Source of the DNA: an uncultured Ruminococcus sp.
Lineage (GTDB): Bacteria > Bacillota > Clostridia > Oscillospirales > Ruminococcaceae
Direction of reading: 5' to 3'
NCBI GenBank assembly: GCA_902783235.1
Contig: CACZQG010000070.1
Coordinates: 1-10,133 of the forward strand
DNA length: 10,133 nt
Made by a program: the position numbers and the translations under genes. The notes below the pieces were generated by a model. It searched no databases. It worked only from the letters and a program-made list of their open reading frames with translations, and was not told the DNA's origin. Shown in pieces: positions 1 to 4,817 of this stretch. Position 1 is the first letter of the stretch. Each line of letters begins with the position of its first letter.

Positions 1-31
1 ACAGACCAGTATTCCTGCACCTTCCCTCCTT
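1..31 (-). other. possible start of a minus-strand gene leaving the left edge
   Basis: On the minus strand a very strong Shine-Dalgarno sequence, AAGGAGG (complement of 25-31), stands four bases before a GTG (20-18). The GTG is followed by six open codons to the window edge. An in-frame ATG at 56-54 is the alternative start, but it has only a weak GAAGA before it. The two terminators just upstream on the same strand would isolate such a gene from rubrerythrin. Too little is visible to name a product, and the SD-to-start spacing is short. Confidence 0.22.
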
Positions 32-97
32 GAATTTCAGCATTTATTCTTCGCATAAATCTTCAAGATTTAATTGGGACATCAATAGGTATTCGCA

Positions 98-131
98 AAA
101 ATGCCAGCCCAAAAACGGCTGACATTTTTTT
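98..131 (-). terminator. intrinsic terminator, possibly bidirectional
   Basis: Twelve-base-pair stem (98-109 with 117-128) around a 7-nt A-rich loop. The minus-strand RNA pairs fully, with one U-G wobble where the plus strand would have a C-A mismatch, so minus is the better-folding orientation, with a five-T tail. The plus-strand copy has a longer seven-T run, so it could also act on that strand. On the minus strand it is the second hairpin behind rubrerythrin. Confidence 0.7.
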
Positions 132-183
132 CTGTTGTGTATGATGATCGCAGCGGAACGTTGATATTGCCTTGATCGTAAAA

Positions 184-220
184 GACGAGCCGCCCTGTAT
201 TAAATACAGGACGGCTCGTC
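184..220 (-). terminator. intrinsic terminator of the rubrerythrin gene
   Basis: Near-perfect hairpin of about 16 bp starting 37 nt past the rubrerythrin stop codon. The arms are GC-rich at the base (GACGAGCCG / CGGCTCGTC), the loop is small and AT-rich, and four T follow on the minus strand. One position is a U-G pair on the minus strand but a C-A mismatch on the plus strand, so the structure is built for minus-strand RNA. Confidence 0.85.
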
Positions 221-257
221 AATAGGAAAATAAGAAGGAAAAAGAATGTTATTTACA

Positions 258-803
258 TTATTTAAAGTATCTGTTAAGGAGACCCTGGAACGCACATCCG
301 TGTCTTGCTTCGTCCTTAGCCATTTCGTGGACTGTATCATGGATAGCGTCAAGATTCAGCTCCTTAGCTTTTGCGGCAAGCTTTTTCTTGCCTTCGCAGG
401 CACCGTTTTCGGCGTCTACTCTCATCTGTAGATTTTTCTTTGTTGAATCTGTAACGACCTCACCCAGAAGCTCTGCAAATTTAGCAGCGTGTTCAGCTTC
501 TTCCCATGCAGCCTTTTCATAATATGAGCCAACTTCGGGATAGCCTTCTCTGTATGCTACTCTTGCCATAGCAAGGTACATACCCACTTCTGAACACTCG
601 CCGGTAAAGTTCTGTCTCAGACCTTCAATTATTTCAGGGTCAACACCCTTGGCAACACCTACAACGTGCTGGTCAGCCCATGTAAGACCGTCTGCTGCCT
701 GTTCGGTGAACTTGGAAGCGGGAGCCTTACAGATAGGACAGACATCCGGAGCCTTATCCCCTGTGTGAACATAACCACATACTGAACAAACAAATTTCTT
801 CAT
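258..803 (-). CDS. rbr: rubrerythrin, reverse domain order (N-terminal rubredoxin)
   Basis: 181-residue cytoplasmic non-heme iron protein. Family knowledge: rubrerythrins are peroxidases that reduce hydrogen peroxide to water with NADH-derived electrons, protecting anaerobes from oxygen. The rubredoxin-like knuckle is at the N-terminus (Cys6, Cys9, Cys22, Cys25). The ferritin-like four-helix domain follows from about residue 55, with diiron ligand candidates Glu69/Glu72, an ExxH at 102-105, Glu132, and a second ExxH at 165-168. This is the order of 'reverse' rubrerythrins of Clostridia; classical ones carry rubredoxin at the C-terminus. The ATG at 803 is preceded by GGAGGA about 10 nt upstream. 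The gene stands alone between its own consensus promoter and a strong terminator. All expected metal ligands are present, so an active enzyme is likely. Confidence 0.96.
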   Translation of the reverse strand: MKKFVCSVCGYVHTGDKAPDVCPICKAPASKFTEQAADGLTWADQHVVGVAKGVDPEIIEGLRQNFTGECSEVGMYLAMARVAYREGYPEVGSYYEKAAWEEAEHAAKFAELLGEVVTDSTKKNLQMRVDAENGACEGKKKLAAKAKELNLDAIHDTVHEMAKDEARHGCAFQGLLNRYFK

Positions 804-876
804 AATAAATATATCCTCCGCAAATCTTTACTTATTTACAAATATCACCTTATCATATACTATCAATTAAAGATCT

Positions 877-908
877 ATTTTGCCTGCCGCATAAGCGGCA
901 AGCAAAAT
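877..908 (-). promoter_or_regulatory. hairpin in the rubrerythrin 5' leader
   Basis: Fourteen-base-pair stem, ATTTTGCTTGCCGC on the minus strand, closed by a four-base loop. On the minus strand every pair forms, with one U-G; on the plus strand that position is C-A. No T-run follows in either direction, so it is not a normal terminator. It lies about 26-57 nt into the predicted transcript and roughly 75 nt before the start codon. It could stabilise the mRNA, bind a regulator, or be a palindromic DNA operator. The remaining gene-free sequence between 804 and 1130 holds only the promoter, the RBS and the downstream gene's terminator. Confidence 0.5.
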
Positions 909-940
909 ATTAATGAAAGAATTGATTTGATGATATAATT

Positions 941-969
941 ATTATAATATATTTTCTGCTGAATGTCAA
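941..969 (-). promoter_or_regulatory. consensus sigma-A promoter of rubrerythrin
   Basis: On the minus strand TTGACA (969-964) and TATAAT (946-941) are separated by exactly 17 nt, matching the housekeeping consensus at all twelve positions. The spacer is AT-rich. Predicted transcription start is near 934, giving a leader of about 130 nt. The perfect match suggests high constitutive expression unless the leader hairpin or a repressor intervenes. Confidence 0.88.
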
Positions 970-1061
970 TAGTTTTATACAAAATTTAACATTTTTCACA
1001 TTTATGGCTGTTGGAATTTGTATATAAAATCACTTAAACGATTAAATATATTTACACAAAT

Positions 1062-1091
1062 AAAAAAGAACGTTGAAAAACGTTCTTTTTT
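1062..1091 (-). terminator. intrinsic terminator of the scaffoldin gene
   Basis: Symmetric hairpin 40 nt past the stop codon: AAAAAAGAACGTT, a GAAA loop on the plus strand (TTTC on the minus), then the complementary arm with six T. Because both arms carry A/T runs it could stop transcription on either strand. The only gene ending here is the minus-strand one. Confidence 0.85.
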
Positions 1092-1130
1092 AAAAATATA
1101 TGAGAAATGAGGGAGAAAGCTATATTAAGA

Positions 1131-2390
1131 TCACTTATTCCATACTCTGCCTCTTGCTACAAAGCTTGCAATAGCTGCAGCATCTCTTACGGAGATGGAG
1201 GTATTCTTGTCATCAACGATACCGAAGAACAGACCCTCAGGTGTAACGTTGCCTTTTCTGCCCTTAGCAATGTACTTAGCTATAGCAGCAGCGTCTCTTA
1301 CATTTGTATCGCTATCGTAATTGAAGTCGCCTCTCTTGCCAACTGTTGTGCCTATAACTTCACCGGATGCAGACAGTTTCTTGAAGGTTTTGTAATCTGT
1401 AAGTCCGTTGGGAGTATAAGCAGCAGCTACTGAGATTATAGCATTTGAGTATGTAGCGCCGGGAAGCTCTTCTGTAGCTGTAGCAAAGTTTGTGAGCTGT
1501 GCAACGGAAACATTGAATGTATCACCGGGCATAGCGTCATCAGGAAGTGTAAAGTTCAGAGTTGCCATAGGTGTACCGTCTGTATAGCTGCCTGATGTAT
1601 AGCCAACCAGTGAAACGAAGCATCTGCCGTCCTGTTCAAATATAGTGAATGAATTTGCGCCGCTTACGCCGCCTTCTTCAAGAAGGAGAGCAGGGTCGTA
1701 TTCGATAAGCATATCATAGCAGGAGCACTCGTTGTTAGAGAAGGGAACTACCTGTACTACTGCACTGTCGCCTGCAATACCGGTAACGTTCTTGAGCTGT
1801 ACGCAGTTGCCCTTGATGATTTTATCTGTACCGCCTGTAACTGTTACGATAGCATCCTTTGCTGCATAATCGTCATAGTCAGCATCATTTGTTGAGAAGC
1901 TTGTGATCTCATTGAAGTTTACATAGTAATTATCGTTCTCTGCATTTTCGGGAACCTTGAAGTTGATAGTTGCAACAGCCTCGCCGTCCTTGTAGACGTT
2001 GGGAGTGTAACCAACGATGGAAACATATTTCATACCGTTCTGCTCAAAATCACAGAATGCCTGTGATCCCAGAACTGACTCGAATTCAAGTCTTGAATCA
2101 TACTCAATAACAACATTGTAGCAGGTACAGGTATCGCCTGTGAATGTTGTCATGGGGATAGAAATCTCATCGCCGGGCTTTGCTGCTGTGCCTTCGAGAG
2201 CGATAAGGTTAGCAGTCTCATTAGCCTTGGAATATTTCTTGAAAGACTTCTGAGCTGCGCTGTCAGCTGTTTTTGCAGCCTCCATTTGTTTAACACCTTG
2301 TGCGGATGTGGAAATACCTGTAGCGGAAACTGCCATTAAAGCTGTTGCGAGGATAGCTGTGAATTTGACCATTTTATTGTTCTTTTTCAT
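1131..2390 (-). CDS. secreted scaffoldin-like protein: two cohesin-like modules plus a dockerin
   Basis: 419 residues. Signal peptide 1-30 (MKKNNKMVKF, hydrophobic stretch, cleavage near TSA-Q). Cohesin-like module 1 spans about 61-187 and module 2 about 195-323. Both show the cohesin pattern: an IEYD strand, then a V-G-Y strand, then DGxxxATxNFxxP before the last strands. A dockerin occupies about 352-415. Its first calcium loop is intact (Asp355, Asn357, Asp359, Asp361, Asn363, Asp366); the second is degenerate, with Val392 at loop position 1. Both helices repeat RDAAAIA. Cohesins bind dockerins of other proteins, so this could be an adaptor scaffoldin joining two dockerin-bearing partners to a larger scaffold. 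Both modules carry a Cys-x-Cys at the same place (88-90 and 222-224). The start at 2390 is chosen for AAGGA five bases upstream and for the signal peptide; an in-frame ATG at 2423 has no RBS. The gene follows a c-di-GMP riboswitch. Confidence 0.87.
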   Translation of the reverse strand: MKKNNKMVKFTAILATALMAVSATGISTSAQGVKQMEAAKTADSAAQKSFKKYSKANETANLIALEGTAAKPGDEISIPMTTFTGDTCTCYNVVIEYDSRLEFESVLGSQAFCDFEQNGMKYVSIVGYTPNVYKDGEAVATINFKVPENAENDNYYVNFNEITSFSTNDADYDDYAAKDAIVTVTGGTDKIIKGNCVQLKNVTGIAGDSAVVQVVPFSNNECSCYDMLIEYDPALLLEEGGVSGANSFTIFEQDGRCFVSLVGYTSGSYTDGTPMATLNFTLPDDAMPGDTFNVSVAQLTNFATATEELPGATYSNAIISVAAAYTPNGLTDYKTFKKLSASGEVIGTTVGKRGDFNYDSDTNVRDAAAIAKYIAKGRKGNVTPEGLFFGIVDDKNTSISVRDAAAIASFVARGRVWNK

Positions 2391-2440
2391 AATAATCCTT
2401 CTTTCTTTAGTCGGGCAATCCATTGCACTTATAAGGAATT

Positions 2441-2473
2441 AAAAAACCGCTCCAGTATAAAAACCGGGCGGTT
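2441..2473 (-). terminator. riboswitch-controlled intrinsic terminator upstream of the scaffoldin
   Basis: On the minus strand the arms AACCGC-CCGG (2473-2464) and CTGG-A-GCGGTT (2455-2445) form a ten-pair stem with one bulged A and one G-U pair around an 8-nt loop. It runs directly into six T. It lies 50 nt before the scaffoldin start codon and 46 nt after the riboswitch aptamer, the position of an expression platform. Its 5' arm overlaps the proposed antiterminator strand. Confidence 0.85.
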
Positions 2474-2529
2474 ACATAATACATTGCATCTACTTATTTG
2501 TTCTACATCAGATGCGCTGTATGCAACCG
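2469..2529 (-). promoter_or_regulatory. antiterminator of the c-di-GMP riboswitch
   Basis: The 3' end of the aptamer on the minus strand, CGGUUGCAUA (2529-2520), can pair over ten positions, with one G-U, to UAUGUAACCG (2478-2469). That second strand contains most of the 5' arm of the terminator. A six-pair hairpin, GCAUCU with AGAUGC (2515-2510 and 2491-2486), nests inside. The antiterminator and terminator therefore exclude each other. If ligand binding locks the aptamer 3' strand, the terminator forms, predicting an OFF switch. Ligand-free RNA would read through. The pairing is seen in the sequence; the direction of control is inferred. Confidence 0.65.
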
Positions 2530-2610
2530 GCTGTCGTACCGAATTCGTATCGGCTTAGACCCTCTGGCTTTGCGTCCTTACTTTTCAATAAGTTTGCCAA
2601 ATATTAATCA
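2518..2610 (-). promoter_or_regulatory. c-di-GMP-I (GEMM-I) riboswitch aptamer
   Basis: The minus strand carries the GEMM core in order. First is GGCAAA (from 2598), then a hairpin CTTATT-GAAA-AGTAAG with the conserved GAAA tetraloop. GGACGCAAAGCC follows, whose GCC pairs back to GGC and whose GCAAAG includes the adenine that intercalates between the ligand bases. Next is the tetraloop-receptor segment GGTCTAAG, a second stem CCGA/TCGG, then TACGACAGCCGGTTGC. The base equivalent to G20 of the Vibrio Vc2 aptamer is G, which fits c-di-GMP rather than the cGAMP-preferring variants that have A. The outer P1 helix is not clear on the 5' side. Role: sense intracellular c-di-GMP and control transcription of the scaffoldin through the terminator downstream. 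Confidence 0.92.
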
Positions 2611-2687
2611 TTGTTTACTCATTTACTTAAACGTTTCAGAACTTTACGGTTTCTTTAAAGTTCTATCTTTCGTTTCCTTCTGTAATT

Positions 2688-2716
2688 ATTATAGCATCCA
2701 TGGATATAAATGTCAA
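2688..2716 (-). promoter_or_regulatory. consensus sigma-A promoter of the riboswitch-scaffoldin transcript
   Basis: Minus-strand TTGACA (2716-2711), a 17-nt spacer, and TATAAT (2693-2688), again a perfect match, with an additional extended -10 TGC directly before TATAAT. Predicted start near 2681, giving a leader of about 290 nt. The segment between the start and the aptamer (about 2611-2681) holds a small hairpin (ACTTTA/TAAAGT, 2641-2661) and no convincing leader peptide. With such a strong promoter, control must come mainly from the riboswitch. Confidence 0.88.
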
Positions 2717-2817
2717 TAGTATATTATCAAATTTGTAAGTTTACATTAATTTGGGGATGTGAATTTGTAAGATGTGCTCATAGGTTTGTTTATATATATA
2801 ACATAAACATAAGATGT

Positions 2818-2859
2818 AAAAAAAGAATGCCATAGCTAAATAACGCAGCTACGGCATTC
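2818..2859 (-). terminator. intrinsic terminator of the 92-residue protein gene
   Basis: Thirteen-pair hairpin (GAATGCC-x-TAGCT arms, 2847-2859 with 2825-2837) around a 9-nt loop, followed on the minus strand by seven T. The central position is G-U on the minus strand and A-C on the plus strand, supporting minus-strand use. It lies 90 nt past the stop codon, an unusually long 3' untranslated stretch (2860-2948) in which nothing else is seen. Confidence 0.87.
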
Positions 2860-2948
2860 CTAAAACGTTTAACTGTGATTATGCACAAAAATGCGAGATA
2901 ATTGTTGATGCTGAAAAAATGAAAATTTGTTATTTATTTATCAAACAT

Positions 2949-3227
2949 TCAGCTCTTTTTTGCTCTCTGGAGCCACGCATTAGCAAGATCAAGTGCCTCA
3001 TAAAGGCTTTCTCTCTCAGCTGTCTGAGTGATCCCTACTGTGGGAGGAAGGGTAAGATCTGTAGACATCTGATATATTTTTACCTTGCTTGCCACATCAA
3101 GATCCTTTACCTTCTGTTTTTCCTTTACTTCCAGCATTATTACATAGTCATCGGACATATTTCCGTAGTAAATAAAGTTTTCCTGTCTTACAAGAGGGTA
3201 CCCCTTGTATGTAAAAAAGTTACTCAT
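2949..3227 (-). CDS. small conserved protein of unknown function
   Basis: 92 residues with no signal peptide, no membrane segment and no cysteine. It begins MSNFFTYKGYPLVR and contains a YYGNMSDDYVIML segment. I recognise this as a small protein family that recurs in Clostridia, but no function is known to me. The N-terminal half looks like beta strands and the end (about 73-90, ESLYEALDLANAWLQRA) like an amphipathic helix. The start is firm: AAGGAGG lies six bases before the ATG. It has its own extended -10 promoter and its own terminator, so it is expressed independently of the ABC operon upstream. No strong terminator is visible between the operon end and this gene, so some read-through is possible. 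Confidence 0.88.
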   Translation of the reverse strand: MSNFFTYKGYPLVRQENFIYYGNMSDDYVIMLEVKEKQKVKDLDVASKVKIYQMSTDLTLPPTVGITQTAERESLYEALDLANAWLQRAKKS

Positions 3228-3270
3228 AGTTTTCCTCCTTTGTCATGTAACGCTTTAAATGCGCCTTTCT

Positions 3271-3299
3271 ATTATAGCATATTGGGTATGTCGTATTAT
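3271..3299 (-). promoter_or_regulatory. extended -10 promoter of the small-protein gene
   Basis: Minus strand TGC-TATAAT (3279-3271) has a perfect extended -10. No good -35 hexamer lies at 16-18 nt, which extended -10 promoters tolerate. Predicted start near 3264, giving a leader of about 37 nt to the ATG at 3227. The repeat fragment at 3309-3359 lies just upstream and may have replaced older upstream sequence. Confidence 0.6.
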
Positions 3300-3308
3300 G
3301 ACCAAATT

Positions 3309-3359
3309 AAGGCAACACCGCACAAATACCGCTTGGAAGCTTTGCACGTCATCTGCTTA
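3309..3359 (+). repeat. one-ended copy of the MITE-like repeat
   Basis: These 51 bases match 8301-8351, the left arm of the MITE-like element, in the same orientation at about 48 positions, including the terminal AAGGCAACACCGCACAAA. The second arm is absent, so it is a truncated or solo end. Its inner boundary coincides with the stop codon of the DUF4340 gene: the TAA (3359-3357) lies within the matching block. It forms a direct repeat with the copy upstream of the operon. Confidence 0.85.
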
Positions 3360-4817
3360 CCAGTTGGTCACAAACTCTTCATTTGTATCAAACTTGGCAA
3401 GGTTTTCCTTCAGAAGCTGAACATATGCAGAACGGCACTTGAAGCAGGGGACACCGTTGACCACAATATAGCTTTTTTTGCCGTCAGCCTTATAGAACTC
3501 TACGGTCTGTGTGGTGCTCTTATCCTGTGTCTCCAGGAGTATAGACACATCAGGCTCCCCCTGGGGCTTATCTGATATATCAAATTCCTCAGCAGAAGCT
3601 TTCAGCAGGAATTGGTATAGCTGCTTGAATCTTTCTGTGGAGGCATTATTGCCGTTTTTGGTAAGCTTGTAGCTGCCTTCGTCCTTACCGCTGCCTATGA
3701 ATTCGGCAGATTCTCCATCCTTGACATCTATCTTCAGCTTGCCGATATCCCATACATAAGTACCGAATATCATTCTTGAAATAATATCATCCGGCTTCAG
3801 AGTAGCCCAGCAAAGCTCATCCTCTGACACAGCATATACGACATCTATGTCGTTGAGCATCACAGCACGATAGCTGCCGTCTGTAATATCCAGCTTTCTG
3901 CCTATTTTAAGGGTATAGCTGTCACCGCCCTGTACCTTCATATCCACAGTACAGAAGGGTTTATCAAGCTGCATGGCTTTCAGTTCATCTTCACTCGGAT
4001 GAGCTGCCACAGCAGAGTAAGCGTTCATACCGAAGAATCCCTGTACCGCAGGTGTGGATTTCTCCGCATCAAGATAACAGTTGATAGGCTCTGTCATAAC
4101 GTGTGTTGCCATAGTACCCACCTTGTTTCCGGTGGTGGATTCGGTTTTGTCAAGAGTAAGGGCTATATCGTAATCCAGATCCTCACGCTGTATCTTTACA
4201 TCCTCGGCTGTTGGTTTACTGCCATCCTCATTGGTGGGGATAAGAGCCAGATCTATAAAGTTTTCCTTTCGGTTCAGAAAAACGCTGACTGCGGATGTGC
4301 CTGTAAGATATACTGTATCTCCTCCCTGCATCATGCAGTAGGTCTCTCCTTCCTGAGGAGACTCGCTGCCTATAAGCAGTACCTTTTCGCCATCTTTAAG
4401 CTTTATGCTGACAGAAGCCATAGGATCCTTGAGACCGTATTTGTCAAGATCCTTTTCCCCCTCTGCCACTACGCTGTCACAGACCAGATTTGATGAAGCG
4501 TTCAGAAGGGAGGTAAGTACGGTATCATTTTGTTTCAGACCATCAAGTCCCTTTACTTCAAATACAGGTTCGCCCTTGTCATCATTTTTTCCGCTTGATA
4601 CTGCCTCAAATCCGCCGTTCTGATTCTTGGCTGTTATGGATACAAGATCGGTCTTTTCTCCCTCCAGTATGGGAGCCGGCTTTTCTGCAATAGGACTATC
4701 TGAGGTGGATGTCTGGCTGTCAGGGGCATTATCTGTCAGCATCAAAGCGGCATAGCCGCCGCCTGCAAGGGCAAGGATACCCGTACAGGCGATCACAGCC
4801 TTTAAGTTTTTGTTCAT
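3357..4817 (-). CDS. DUF4340 domain protein, ABC exporter auxiliary subunit
   Basis: 486 residues with a single N-terminal membrane anchor (about 7-27, VIACTGILALAGGGYAALML) and no lipobox-type cleavage site. The rest is predicted to be extracytoplasmic and rich in beta strands. Typical of DUF4340 is the alternation of short acidic segments with segments such as LDKYGLKDPMASVSIKL and a later second copy of that layout (DELKAMQLDKPFCTVDMKV). In this family the protein is usually encoded with a Gld-type ABC transporter and is thought to act outside the membrane, but its biochemical role is not known. Start ATG 4817 overlaps the stop of the preceding gene by four bases (ATGA), with AAGGAG nine bases upstream. 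The protein ends FVTNW, and its stop codon lies in a repeat fragment, so the extreme C-terminus may have been changed by that insertion. Confidence 0.85.
   Translation of the reverse strand: MNKNLKAVIACTGILALAGGGYAALMLTDNAPDSQTSTSDSPIAEKPAPILEGEKTDLVSITAKNQNGGFEAVSSGKNDDKGEPVFEVKGLDGLKQNDTVLTSLLNASSNLVCDSVVAEGEKDLDKYGLKDPMASVSIKLKDGEKVLLIGSESPQEGETYCMMQGGDTVYLTGTSAVSVFLNRKENFIDLALIPTNEDGSKPTAEDVKIQREDLDYDIALTLDKTESTTGNKVGTMATHVMTEPINCYLDAEKSTPAVQGFFGMNAYSAVAAHPSEDELKAMQLDKPFCTVDMKVQGGDSYTLKIGRKLDITDGSYRAVMLNDIDVVYAVSEDELCWATLKPDDIISRMIFGTYVWDIGKLKIDVKDGESAEFIGSGKDEGSYKLTKNGNNASTERFKQLYQFLLKASAEEFDISDKPQGEPDVSILLETQDKSTTQTVEFYKADGKKSYIVVNGVPCFKCRSAYVQLLKENLAKFDTNEEFVTNW

Noticed and set aside
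877..908. Transcription terminator upstream of rubrerythrin
   Set aside because: The stem is strong but neither strand has a T-run after it, so it was listed as a leader hairpin instead.
2391..2423. Longer start of the scaffoldin at 2423 (MDCPTKERRII...)
   Set aside because: It has no ribosome binding site and would place charged residues before the signal peptide; AAGGA directly precedes the ATG at 2390.
2518..2610. cGAMP-specific variant of the GEMM riboswitch
   Set aside because: The position that is A in the cGAMP-selective subgroup appears to be G here (GGCAAA), so c-di-GMP is the better ligand call.
2791..2820. TATATATATAAC palindromic AT-rich stretch as a promoter or origin element
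   Set aside because: It has no paired -35, no repeats of a defined box, and it lies just past a terminator; the low complexity alone is not evidence.
2919..3575. Plus-strand open frame of 218 codons
   Set aside because: It runs antisense across the small-protein gene, its promoter and the end of the DUF4340 gene, has no RBS, and its composition is cysteine-rich and shadow-like.
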